Positions 1 to 7,106 of a DNA stretch of 16,147 nt are shown piece after piece (position 1 is the first letter of the stretch; each line of letters opens with the position of its first letter). Source of the DNA: JAICIG01 sp035532215 (GTDB lineage Bacteria > Planctomycetota > Planctomycetia > Pirellulales > JAICIG01); NCBI GenBank assembly GCA_035532215.1, contig DATKRK010000316.1:1-16147 (forward strand), written 5' to 3'. The notes beneath the pieces are model-generated. The model ran no database searches. It saw only the letters and a program-made list of their open reading frames with translations, and had not been told where the DNA came from. The translations under genes and the position numbers were made by a program.

Positions 1-375
1 AGGAGCGCGGGCCAGCCCGCAAGAGAGAATCGCTTTCGGCGGCGCCGAAGGCAAAAGCGGCCGGACCTCGGCGACCACGACGCCGGGGCCAGGCTCGGCG
101 ACCGGAAGCGTCGACAAGGCGCTCTGGGCTACGAAACGGCAAACGACGCAATCGACGTCGCCGGGCGGACAGCTTTCGTGGTCGCAGCCCTCGCCGGCGG
201 CGCTGGTATGATCCGCGTGCTCGTGGCGGCCGCAATGCTCGGCGCCGGCTTCGGCAGCCGCAGTGGTGCAGTCCGCGCCGGCATGGCTATGCCACATGCC
301 GCTGAGCGTGCTGGCCAACACGTAGCAGATCGCTACGCTCCAGGCAGTTCGGCGATGGTTCCCGCGCGAGATCAC
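1..375 (-). CDS. His/Cys-rich hypothetical membrane or exported protein (C-terminal part missing)
   Basis: An open minus-strand frame runs from a GTG codon at 375-373 to the window edge (125 codons, no stop), so the C-terminus lies outside. The N-terminus reads VISRGNHRRTAWSVAICYVL: a basic stretch then a short hydrophobic segment, like a signal anchor. After it come many His and Cys residues (WHSHAGADC, EHCGRHEHADH, GCDHESCPPG) and the motif DCVVCRFVAQ. I believe His-rich proteins with a similar D-C-x-V-C-R-F motif occur as unnamed planctomycete proteins, loosely like DUF2946; that is memory, not a search. The His/Cys pattern suggests metal binding. GTG is preferred because a GGAG lies 12 bases upstream and the promoter at 412-441 would leave a leader of about 30 bases; TTG at 399 and ATG at 297 are alternatives. 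It is transcribed away from the methyltransferase. Confidence 0.6.
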   Translation of the reverse strand, partial: MISRGNHRRTAWSVAICYVLASTLSGMWHSHAGADCTTAAAEAGAEHCGRHEHADHTSAAGEGCDHESCPPGDVDCVVCRFVAQSALSTLPVAEPGPGVVVAEVRPLLPSAPPKAILSCGLARAP

Positions 376-411
376 GACGCCCTTTGGCTCCAGATGCAAC
401 TTAATTGCAGG

Positions 412-441
412 ATTATAAGGACCGGCCGCCGGCAGGGTCAA
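412..441 (-). promoter_or_regulatory. Sigma70-type promoter for the leftmost gene
   Basis: Read on the minus strand, TTGACC (441-436) is followed by an 18-base spacer and a perfect TATAAT (417-412). Transcription would start near 405, about 30 bases before the GTG start at 375. This is the best consensus promoter in the window, but planctomycete promoters are not well characterised. Confidence 0.6.
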
Positions 442-566
442 TATAGAAGTGAGTTAGAAAATCGTTACGACCGGCCTAACCTGACGCTTGGTACTCGCCT
501 GATTGCAGGCCTCACGAGCATTCGGCTATGATTTCGCCTGTTTCCAGGAATCCTCCGAAGGCAGTC

Positions 567-1775
567 ATGGCTGACCCAAACGCCCTGCAGCGTCGAAGTT
601 CCCGCGTCGATCGAATTCGCAGAAAGCAACCTCGGCCGGCCGCAGATGGGCGAGTAGCGCCTGCTTGGCGCCCGGCAGCGGCCGAATTCTTCGCCGGCAT
701 CGGGCTCGTGCGTTTGGCCCTGGAGCGCCAGGGCTTTCGGGTCGTGTTCGCCAACGATATCGACGAAGACAAGCTGGAAATCTACCGCGACAATTTCGAT
801 GCGGCCGATTTTCATTTGGGCGACATCCATCAACTCGACGCGGCGGCGATCCCTGGTTGCGAGTTGTTTACGGCGTCGTTTCCTTGCAACGACCTTTCGG
901 TCGCCGGCGCCCGGGCCGGGTTGGAAGGCGGGCAATCGAGCGCGTTCTGGGGGCTGGTGCGCATCCTGGAGGCCCGGCAAGAACGGCGGCCGAACCTGGT
1001 GCTGTTGGAAAACGTGCCCGGCTTCTTGACCTCGCACGGCGGCAAAGACTTCGAGGCGGCGCTGGCGGCCTTGGGCGGCCTGGGCTACGCGTGCGATGCG
1101 TTCCTGCTCGACGCCGCGCACTTCACGCCGCAGAGCCGATTGCGGATGTTCGTCGTCGCCAAACGCGACGTTTCCGCCCGCCCGACCTTTGGCCTGCAAT
1201 CGTCGGCCCTCCGCTCGGCAAGCCTGGTGAACTTTATTCACGCCCATCCGCAGCTTCCGTGGGACATCGCGCCGCTGCCCGCCCCGCCGGTTCGCGAGCA
1301 AGCGCTGGAATCGATCTTGGAAGACCTTGCGGATGACGATCCGGCCTGGTGGAGCTGCGAGCGGGCCGACTATTTCATGGCTCAGCTCAGCGAGCGCCAC
1401 GCGGCGATCGCCGAAGAAATGATCGCCGGTCGAACCCCGCGGTTCGCCACGGCGTTTCGCCGCGTGAGAAAAGGCCGCTCGATGGCCGAACTGCGCACCG
1501 ACGGCGTCGCAGGCTGCCTGCGAACGCCTCGCGGCGGCAGCGGACGGCAAATCTTGTTCAAGGCGGGCAAAGGGCGCTATCAGGTGCGGCTGCTCACCGC
1601 GCGCGAGTGTGCTCGGCTGCAAGGCGTCCCCGATTCGTTCGAAATCAACGTGCGGCTCAATCAGGCGCTGTTCGGCTTCGGCGACGCCGTGTGCGTGCCG
1701 GCGGTCGAATGGATCGCCGAGCACTACCTGCGGCCGTATCTGAAGCACGCCGCTGCCGCCGTTGCAGGCGGTTAA
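567..1775 (+). CDS. DNA (cytosine-5)-methyltransferase
   Basis: Transfers a methyl group from S-adenosylmethionine to C5 of cytosine within a specific DNA site. The ordered C5-methyltransferase motifs are present (402-residue numbering): motif I FAGIG (42-46), an acidic ND-ID in motif II, motif IV with the catalytic Pro-Cys (106-107, PCND), motif VI ENVPG (148-152), motif VIII QSRLRMF (189-195), a variable target-recognition region (about 200-330, ending in RTPRGGSGRQ), and motif X GFGDAVCVP (370-378). Length is normal for the family and the gene looks intact. ATG 567 is chosen over the in-frame ATG 528 because GAAGG lies just upstream and 528 has no visible ribosome binding site. The vsr gene follows after 23 bases. 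No endonuclease partner is seen, so it may be a Dcm-like solitary enzyme or the remnant of a restriction system. The recognition site cannot be read from the sequence. Confidence 0.95.
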   Translation: MADPNALQRRSSRVDRIRRKQPRPAADGRVAPAWRPAAAEFFAGIGLVRLALERQGFRVVFANDIDEDKLEIYRDNFDAADFHLGDIHQLDAAAIPGCELFTASFPCNDLSVAGARAGLEGGQSSAFWGLVRILEARQERRPNLVLLENVPGFLTSHGGKDFEAALAALGGLGYACDAFLLDAAHFTPQSRLRMFVVAKRDVSARPTFGLQSSALRSASLVNFIHAHPQLPWDIAPLPAPPVREQALESILEDLADDDPAWWSCERADYFMAQLSERHAAIAEEMIAGRTPRFATAFRRVRKGRSMAELRTDGVAGCLRTPRGGSGRQILFKAGKGRYQVRLLTARECARLQGVPDSFEINVRLNQALFGFGDAVCVPAVEWIAEHYLRPYLKHAAAAVAGG

Positions 1776-1798
1776 GCGGGGAATCAGGAGGCGGCCTG

Positions 1799-2215
1799 AT
1801 GGCGGACGTATTCACCCCCAAACAACGCAGCGCTGTGATGAGGGCCGTGCGCGGCACGGATACCAAGCCGGAAATGGCCGTGCGGCGGCTGGTGCATGCG
1901 CTGGGTTATCGCTATCGGCTGCACGTGCGTGCCTTGCCCGGCGCCCCGGACCTGGTGTTTCCCAGCCGCAAGAAAGTGATCTTCGTACACGGCTGTTTCT
2001 GGCATCGCCATCGTTGCGAGGCCGGCCGTTCGATGCCCGCCAGCAAGGTCGACTATTGGCAGGCCAAGTTCGCCGCCAACCAGCGCCGCGACCGGCGCCA
2101 CCGCCGGCAATTGCAGGCGCTCGGCTGGAAGGTGCTGGTCGTTTGGGAATGCCAGCTCGGGCCGCGAAAGTTGGAGCGGCTGCGGGAGAGGATCGAGAGG
2201 TTTTTAGAGTCGTAG
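1799..2215 (+). CDS. vsr: Very short patch repair (Vsr) mismatch endonuclease
   Basis: Nicks DNA 5' to the T of T:G mismatches left when 5-methylcytosine deaminates, starting very-short-patch repair. The 138-residue protein matches Vsr in length and layout. TKPE ends at Glu25, GAPD at Asp51 (the magnesium-binding catalytic Asp in the E. coli enzyme), and HGCFWHRHRC places His64, Cys66, His69, His71 and Cys73. With Cys118 in WECQL these reproduce the known catalytic and zinc-site residues almost at E. coli numbering. The ATG at 1799 has a perfect AGGAGG (1786-1791) with 7-base spacing, so it is the start although the frame is open further upstream. It lies 23 bases after the methyltransferase and is probably co-transcribed. 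Its substrate should be the deaminated form of that enzyme's target site. Confidence 0.95.
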   Translation: MADVFTPKQRSAVMRAVRGTDTKPEMAVRRLVHALGYRYRLHVRALPGAPDLVFPSRKKVIFVHGCFWHRHRCEAGRSMPASKVDYWQAKFAANQRRDRRHRRQLQALGWKVLVVWECQLGPRKLERLRERIERFLES

Positions 2216-2261
2216 GTCTCCGTGAGACGAGCCCGTCAGCCCCAATCGCTTGCGATTGCGA

Positions 2262-2292
2262 GCAAGCCGCCGGGGCGATAAGGTCGGCTTGC
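2262..2292 (+). terminator. Stem-loop downstream of vsr, possible terminator
   Basis: GCAAGCCG (2262-2269) pairs perfectly with CGGCTTGC (2285-2292) around a 15-base loop, 47 bases after the vsr stop. There is no T-run, so intrinsic termination is uncertain. A second GC hairpin, GGCGGC/GCCGCC, lies at 2324-2339. Confidence 0.3.
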
Positions 2293-2516
2293 CCGTCGGT
2301 CTAAAGACAGGGCGAAGTCGTAAGGCGGCTGGCGCCGCCGTGGCGAGCGCAGCTTGCCGAAAACGCGCGTTTGCGGGTCGCAGAGCTGCGGCGTGAAAGC
2401 GAAAAATCATGATTTATACGCCTCACGAGATAATAAACCGTCGCTCTGCCAGGAAAGGGCAAAAACCTCGGCCCGCAGGCGAAAACGCCGAGCGCGATGA
2501 TTTATGGAAAGGCGCC

Positions 2517-2549
2517 GAAACGGGCGCCAAACGGGCGCGAAACGGGCAT
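2517..2549 (+). repeat. Three tandem copies of an 11-bp unit
   Basis: GAAACGGGCGC, CAAACGGGCGC and GAAACGGGCAT follow each other without gaps, sharing the core AAACGGGC. The 11-bp period is close to one helical turn. A short CGCCC/GGGCG hairpin (2554-2569) follows directly. Function unknown; it could be a protein-binding array or chance GC-rich slippage. Confidence 0.6.
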
Positions 2550-2808
2550 AACCCGCCCTGTTTTGGGCGCCGCCGCAGCGGCCCGCGCGGCGCGAAACGC
2601 TTGTTTTCTCGGAGAATCTCGCGATGCGGCGCCGATTCGCACGCGCAGACGCGCGGCGATATAAATAAATCGGCCGAAATATAAATCACCGCGGCCGTCG
2701 TAAAGCGACCGACTGCTATGCTATTAACCTCAAAAGTCCTGCTGGGACGGCAAGGTTCGCTGCGGAAAAGGCAGTGCGCCAGATATCGCCATCTGCAACA
2801 CTTGCGAC

Positions 2809-2902
2809 AAAGTAGTAGGCACACTCCGTGTGCCGTAACCGGCGCCATGATTGGGCGCCATGCGAGCGCTGGCGACGGCACACGGAGTGTGCCTGCTACT
2901 TT
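2809..2902. repeat. Nested inverted repeat (28-bp arms, each arm itself palindromic)
   Basis: The left arm at 2809-2836 and the right arm at 2875-2902 are reverse complements with one mismatch in 28. Each arm contains its own palindrome, GGCACACTCCGTGTGCC (2818-2834) and GGCACACGGAGTGTGCC (2877-2893), so either one large or two small hairpins can form. The 38-base centre includes two GGCGCC sites. I believe similar units (translating to SRHTPCAV / GTRSVP) are dispersed in planctomycete genomes, but this was not searched. It lies 72 bases past the symporter stop and could act as a terminator between the convergent genes. Confidence 0.75.
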
Positions 2903-2974
2903 GGTTGCGGCTACGCCACCCTAGGCTGAAGCATGACCTACGCATCTTCTTGCGGAGCAAAAAGCGACAATTTG

Positions 2975-4516
2975 TCAGGATGCGGCCATTCCGGCCCGCA
3001 CGAGCGGCGTGAACAATCGCACGAGCGTCACGATCACGGCGACGCCGGCAACGTCGAGCAAGAGGCCGTAGCGGATCATCCGGGTCAGCGGCACATAGCC
3101 CGAACCGAACACGATGGCGTTGCACGGCGTCGAGACGGGCAGCATGAAGCCCAGGCTGGCGCCGAAGGTGGCGCCGAGAGCGGGTTCGAGCGGATCGGCG
3201 CCGGCGGCGCGGGCGATCGAAATCGCCACCGGCACGACGATCGTTGCCGAGGCCGTGTTGCTGGTGGCTTCGGAAATGAGCGTGGCCACGAGCGTCGTGG
3301 CGACCAACAGCCAGAACGGGCTTTCCGCCAGAGGCAACAGCGAAGCGAGTCCGCTGCCGATCGCCTCGGCCAGGCCGGTTTGGTTGGAAAGCACGCCGAG
3401 GGCGAAGCCGCCGCCGTAGAGCAGGACGATTCCCCATTCGATCTGGGCCGCCTCGCGCCAGTTGATGGCTTTGCCCCCGCAATTGCCCGGCAGCAAGAAC
3501 AACAGCGCCGCGCCCAGAATCGCCGCCACCGCTTCGGGCATGCTGCCATTGACGGCTTTGTACAAATCGCTTTGCACGCCCGCGACCAGCGCGATCAGCC
3601 CCGGCACGACCCACAGCGCGACCGTGACCAGAAACGCCGCCAACGTCGAGCGCTGCCCGGCGGTCCAGGGACCGAGGCGGCGCCGCTCTTCGGCGAGCAA
3701 CTCGCGACTGCCGGCGATCTCGCGCGGGCCGGCAGGGCAAAGAAAATTCAAATATGCGTAGAGAAACAGGAACAGCAGAATCGCGACCGGGGCGCCGATC
3801 ATGGAGAAATTGACGAACGGGATGTCGCGGCCGAGCAATTCGCGGATGAAGCCCAGGCCGATCAAATTCGGCGGCGTGCCGATCGGCGTTGCCAGCCCGC
3901 CGATCGAGGCGGCGAACGAGGTCATCAGCATCAAGCCGGTCGCGTAGCGGCGGTTGATCGCCGCGCCGCTCGCCTTCTGCTGCTCGAAAAGAAAGCCCAG
4001 GATCGACAGGCCGATGGCGAACATCATGGCCGTCGTGGCCGTGTTCGATATCCAGCCCGACATGAAAGCGGTGACGGCGCCGTAAGCGAACAGGATGCGA
4101 CTGGGATAGGCCCCGACCCAGTGCAGCGAAAGCACGCCGAAGGCCAGCCGTCGATCGAGCCGGTGCAAGAAGATGGCCCGCGCCAGGATGAACGAGCCGA
4201 TGAACAAGAACATGATCGGATCGGCGAACGGCGCGAAAGCGACCTTGGCAGGCGCCACGCGGAGCACGACGGCCAGCGCGGCGCCGAGCAACGCCGTGAC
4301 CGGCATCGGCAGGGCCTCCGTGATCCAGAGCACCACCACGGCGGCCATTACCGCGGCCAGGCGATGAGCCTGGGGAGATAGCCCGCTGAATTCGACCAGC
4401 CAGACGCCGGCGAACGCCAACGGCGCCAGCGTCAAGCCGATCGCCCGGCGGTATCGCTCGAACCGCGATTCGAGTTCCGAAAGTTCGTCGACTTCGATCT
4501 CGGCCGCCAACGTCAC
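2975..4516 (-). CDS. DASS/SLC13-family sodium:anion (dicarboxylate or sulfate) symporter
   Basis: An inner-membrane protein of 513 residues, expected to import divalent anions such as C4-dicarboxylates, citrate or sulfate with sodium. The family's repeat-related motifs are clear: Ser-Asn-Thr at 157-159 (SNTATTAMM) and again at 419-421 (SEATSNTASAT), which bind sodium and substrate in VcINDY-type proteins. ATPIGTPPN (209-217) and STPCNAIVFGSG (462-473) are also conserved. Many hydrophobic helices are interrupted by a hydrophilic loop at about 261-290. The GTG start at 4516-4514 overlaps the TGA of the upstream lipoprotein gene (GTGA), with AAGG 4 bases before it; this indicates translational coupling. 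The frame is open to 4606, but that part has no transporter character and lies inside the lipoprotein gene. Substrate cannot be told from sequence. Confidence 0.93.
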   Translation of the reverse strand: MTLAAEIEVDELSELESRFERYRRAIGLTLAPLAFAGVWLVEFSGLSPQAHRLAAVMAAVVVLWITEALPMPVTALLGAALAVVLRVAPAKVAFAPFADPIMFLFIGSFILARAIFLHRLDRRLAFGVLSLHWVGAYPSRILFAYGAVTAFMSGWISNTATTAMMFAIGLSILGFLFEQQKASGAAINRRYATGLMLMTSFAASIGGLATPIGTPPNLIGLGFIRELLGRDIPFVNFSMIGAPVAILLFLFLYAYLNFLCPAGPREIAGSRELLAEERRRLGPWTAGQRSTLAAFLVTVALWVVPGLIALVAGVQSDLYKAVNGSMPEAVAAILGAALLFLLPGNCGGKAINWREAAQIEWGIVLLYGGGFALGVLSNQTGLAEAIGSGLASLLPLAESPFWLLVATTLVATLISEATSNTASATIVVPVAISIARAAGADPLEPALGATFGASLGFMLPVSTPCNAIVFGSGYVPLTRMIRYGLLLDVAGVAVIVTLVRLFTPLVRAGMAAS

Positions 4517-6894
4517 TTGACCTTGAGCGGCAACGTCGCGCTGGGCTTCGCCCCCCCGCCGCCGAGCGTGACCGGCACGGACCAGACGGCCGTGCCCGCC
4601 TTGCACAGCCCTTCGCCTCCGTCCTGGCAGTAGTAATAGTTGAGCGTCACCTTGAGTTCGTCGGCGCCCGTTTCGGCGGTCACCGGCAGTTCGATCTCGA
4701 AAGCCGCTTTGGGCTCTTTCAATCGCACCGGTTTGCCCAGCGCGGCGCGATCGATTGGGCCCTTGGCGCCTGCCGCATCGACCTGGTAGCGCATCGGCGC
4801 CAGCGGATTGATCTTGTAACCCTCGGGCAATTCAAGTTCGACCGACAAGCGGATGGCGCCGTTTTTCGGCGCCAGCGCCGTCTTGGCGATTGCAATCGGT
4901 TTGGCGTCTTTATTCGTCGCCAGCGGGGCCGGCTGCGGCTCGGCGGGCGGCTCAAGACCTTGGATGGTCAGCGTGCTGACCCGATTGTCGTGGTCGAGAT
5001 CGACGACGCGAATCAGGTGGTTGTTCGTGTCGGCGACGAACAGCTTGCCGGCAGCGGCGGAAATGCCGGCCGGCTCGTCGAACTCGGCCGGTTCGTCCTC
5101 GGCGCCGGGCTCGCCCGAGCCGGCGAGCGTCTTGCACGTCGCCTTCTCGGGATCGACCACTTTCACCTTGTTGTTGTAGGTATCAGCGACGTAAATCCGA
5201 TCGCGGTAGTAAACCACGCCCAACGCGTGTTGCAGCAACACGTCTCGACCTTGGCCGTCGGCGTCGCCGAAATGAAACAGCCGCCCGCGGACCAGGTGCG
5301 ACGTGCCGACGACCGTCTCCACTTCGCCCTTGGGGTCAAACGGAACGGCGCGGATCGAACTGCCCTCGCTATCGGCTACGTACAGCCATTTCTTGCCGTC
5401 GGAAGCCAAGCCGCTCGGTTGCGCAAACGACGAGAAACCCTCCTCATAAGGTTGGCTGGGCAGCAGCGGGCCGTCGACGATGTCTTCGCGTCCGTTGCCC
5501 GCGTAGGGGCCGATTTCCGATTCGTCGAGCGGCATCTTCCAAATCTGGTGCGGGCCGGCCATGGCGATGTACAGATCCTTGCCGTGGATCAACAAATCCC
5601 AAGGGCTGTTGAGCGGCGTCTTGCGCGGCGGCCCGACAAAGCGGTCGGGGACTTCGAACTTGCCGTCGGCGTCGCGGCCGGTGACGTCGAGCCCCGGCCA
5701 AGCGACGCGGCCTTGTTGGCCAATGCCGGCGATCGTGGCGACTTTCTTGCCCTGCAGATCGATTTTGCGGAGCAAGTGGTTCTCGGTGTCGGCGACGTAC
5801 AGCGTTTCGCCCAGCAGGGCCATGCCTTGCGGATGGTTGAACGAGGCGGCGGCAAAGTCGCCGTCTTCGGCGCCCAAGGCGCCCGAGCCAATCACGTCGA
5901 CCAGCGTGCCATCGAGCTTCGTGATCACGATCCGATGGTGGTTGCTATCGGCGATGAACAGTCGGCCGCTCGGTTCATCGGCCAAAATCTTGCCCGGAAA
6001 ACGCAGCGGCGTTTGCTTGGCCTTGTGGGCCTCCAGATCGAATCGCAAGGGGGTTTCGTCGAGCACGCCTTTGCGGCGGTAATAGGGCAAGCCCAAGCTC
6101 ACCACCGCGTCGAGCGTCTTGAATTCCACCTCGCCGCCGGTCATCCAGACGGCGTTGCCCTCGGGGTCGATCAACAGCACCGTGGGCCAGCTTTGCACGC
6201 CGAAGCGGTCCCAAATGGCGTGCCGGGCGTCGTTGACCACCGGATGTTCGATGTCGTAACGTTGCACGGCGTCGCGGATGTTCTGCGAGTCTACCTCCCC
6301 GTCGAACTTGGCCGAATGGACGCCGATCACGACCAGTTCGTTCGGATACGCCTGTTCCAGCTTTTTCAGCTCGGGCAGGATGTGCATGCAGTTGATGCAG
6401 CAGTAGGTCCAAAAATCGAGCACTACGAACTTGCCCTTCAGGTCGGCCAGTTCGATCGGTCCGGCCGTGTTGATCCAGCCGAGCCCGCCCGACAGATCGG
6501 GCGAGGGAATGCGATTCCGATAAGGAAACTTGGATTCTTCCTCATCGTCGGCAGCGGCTGGCTTGTCGTTCTTGGCTGGTTTCTTGGCAGGCTTGGCCGG
6601 TTTTTCGGCAGGCGCCTGGGCCAGCTCGACGTTATCCGCTTGCGGCGGGTTTTCGTCGGTCGCGGCGGTCGAACCGGCGGCGTCAGGGTTGCTAGCAGTG
6701 CTGTTGGGGCCAGGGGCGGGGGATGTTGACGTCTCTGACGGCGGCCTGGCCGTATTTGGCGGCTCGCCGCTTGCCGCAACCGCTTGGCCGCTCTTTTCAG
6801 CGCAGCCTGCGGCGAGCAGCAACGCTATGGCAAGCAAGCCTTTGCTTGCAGTCGCGACTACGGAGCTGAAGGGGGGCGGTACGAACGATCTCAT
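4513..6894 (-). CDS. Lipoprotein with thioredoxin domain, NHL beta-propeller and DsbD-alpha-like C-terminus (NHLRC2-like)
   Basis: This 793-residue protein begins MRSFVPPPF, then a hydrophobic segment and lipobox LLAAGC with lipidated Cys31, so it should be an envelope lipoprotein. A Pro/Ala/Lys-rich linker (about 32-120) follows. A TlpA/AhpC-like thioredoxin domain (about 140-265) has FWTYCCINCMHILPEL, active-site CINC at Cys166/Cys169, and a cis-Pro at 237. NHL repeats with ADSNHH, ADTENH, ADSEGS, ADTYNN and ADTNNH motifs (about 300-640) form a beta-propeller. The C-terminal beta domain (about 665-780) carries YYYCQDGGEGLCKAG (Cys756, Cys764), resembling the DsbD-alpha disulfide region. Thioredoxin plus NHL with CCINC matches NHLRC2-type proteins. 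ATG 6894 is chosen because GGGAG lies 6 bases upstream and the signal peptide starts there; the frame extends to 7074 only by reading through a repeat element. The symporter gene overlaps its stop codon. Confidence 0.92.
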   Translation of the reverse strand: MRSFVPPPFSSVVATASKGLLAIALLLAAGCAEKSGQAVAASGEPPNTARPPSETSTSPAPGPNSTASNPDAAGSTAATDENPPQADNVELAQAPAEKPAKPAKKPAKNDKPAAADDEEESKFPYRNRIPSPDLSGGLGWINTAGPIELADLKGKFVVLDFWTYCCINCMHILPELKKLEQAYPNELVVIGVHSAKFDGEVDSQNIRDAVQRYDIEHPVVNDARHAIWDRFGVQSWPTVLLIDPEGNAVWMTGGEVEFKTLDAVVSLGLPYYRRKGVLDETPLRFDLEAHKAKQTPLRFPGKILADEPSGRLFIADSNHHRIVITKLDGTLVDVIGSGALGAEDGDFAAASFNHPQGMALLGETLYVADTENHLLRKIDLQGKKVATIAGIGQQGRVAWPGLDVTGRDADGKFEVPDRFVGPPRKTPLNSPWDLLIHGKDLYIAMAGPHQIWKMPLDESEIGPYAGNGREDIVDGPLLPSQPYEEGFSSFAQPSGLASDGKKWLYVADSEGSSIRAVPFDPKGEVETVVGTSHLVRGRLFHFGDADGQGRDVLLQHALGVVYYRDRIYVADTYNNKVKVVDPEKATCKTLAGSGEPGAEDEPAEFDEPAGISAAAGKLFVADTNNHLIRVVDLDHDNRVSTLTIQGLEPPAEPQPAPLATNKDAKPIAIAKTALAPKNGAIRLSVELELPEGYKINPLAPMRYQVDAAGAKGPIDRAALGKPVRLKEPKAAFEIELPVTAETGADELKVTLNYYYCQDGGEGLCKAGTAVWSVPVTLGGGGAKPSATLPLKVK

Positions 6895-6923
6895 CAGCGG
6901 CTCCCAGAGGTTGCAAGGCGACA

Positions 6924-7061
6924 TTAACCCGGATTTTTCATCAGCCCATACCAACCCGAAGCGCAAGCGAGGTGGAGCAATCGGCTTTCCTCGCTTGCGC
7001 GTCGGGTTAGTGTGAAGCGTTTTGTCGAGCATTGTCGGGGCTGATGAATAATCCGGGGTAA
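6924..7061. mobile_element. MITE-like element, copy 1 (138 bp)
   Basis: The ends are inverted repeats: 6924-6947 (TTAACCCGGATTTTTCATCA...) and 7038-7061, reverse complements with 2 mismatches in 24. Nested inside is a near-perfect 20-bp hairpin: AACCCGAAGCGCAAGCGAGG (6953-6972) against CCTCGCTTGCGCGTCGGGTT (6989-7008), one mismatch. It has no coding capacity for a transposase. A second copy in reverse orientation is at 10432-10570. The outer ends are TTA/TAA-like; no clear longer target duplication is seen. It ends 29 bases before the lipoprotein start codon and is probably transcribed in that gene's leader. Translated in one frame it gives TNPTRKRG, a string I associate with planctomycete annotations. 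Confidence 0.8.
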
Positions 7062-7078
7062 GCTGGCCGACCAAAAGT

Positions 7079-7106
7079 AGTATCGTAGCCTAAGAAAGCG
7101 TGGCAA
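7079..7106 (-). promoter_or_regulatory. Candidate promoter for the lipoprotein-symporter operon
   Basis: On the minus strand, TTGCCA (7106-7101; 5 of 6 to consensus) is separated by 16 bases from GATACT (7084-7079; 4 of 6). A start near 7072 would place the whole MITE-like element in a 5' leader of roughly 180 bases. This is a weak match and inference only. Confidence 0.3.

Larger units (their letters stand above)
2216..2974. other. Non-coding stretch between convergent vsr and symporter genes
   Basis: I find no credible gene here. An open frame at 2409-2684 has low-complexity Arg/Gly/Ala-rich content, no family resemblance and no good ribosome binding site. The stretch holds GC-rich stem-loops (2262-2292, 2324-2339), a perfect 12-bp palindrome AAATCATGATTT (2404-2415), ATGATTTAT twice (2409-2417 and 2497-2505), an 11-bp tandem repeat (2517-2549), AT-richer islands around 2404-2450 and 2660-2690, and a long inverted repeat (2809-2902). 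Both flanking genes end towards this region. Confidence 0.55.

Noticed and set aside
465..1748. Long open frame antisense to the methyltransferase gene
   Set aside because: It is a GC-driven shadow: Arg/His/Gln-rich without any family motif, overlapping a gene with all C5-methyltransferase motifs.
2409..2684. 91-codon open frame in the non-coding region after vsr
   Set aside because: No good ribosome binding site, low-complexity basic composition, and it runs over the 11-bp tandem repeat.
2809..2902. CRISPR-like or rho-independent terminator reading of the palindrome
   Set aside because: There are only two arms in inverted, not direct, orientation with no spacers, so not CRISPR; no T-run supports a classical intrinsic terminator.
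2730..3740. Minus-strand frame carrying SRHTPCAV-like strings
   Set aside because: The strings are translations of the palindromic repeat at 2809-2902, and the rest is a shadow of the symporter gene in another frame.
2933..4381. 482-codon open frame opposite the symporter gene
   Set aside because: Low-complexity Arg/Gln/His/Glu composition typical of antisense frames in GC-rich DNA; the opposite strand encodes a clear transporter.
4960..6729. 589-codon open frame opposite the thioredoxin/NHL gene
   Set aside because: Although long, it lacks domains and mirrors the NHL repeats on the other strand; codon-position bias supports the minus-strand gene.
6895..7074. N-terminal extension of the thioredoxin/NHL protein to 7074
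   Set aside because: The extension is translation through the MITE-like element; the lipoprotein signal peptide and ribosome binding site mark the start at 6894.
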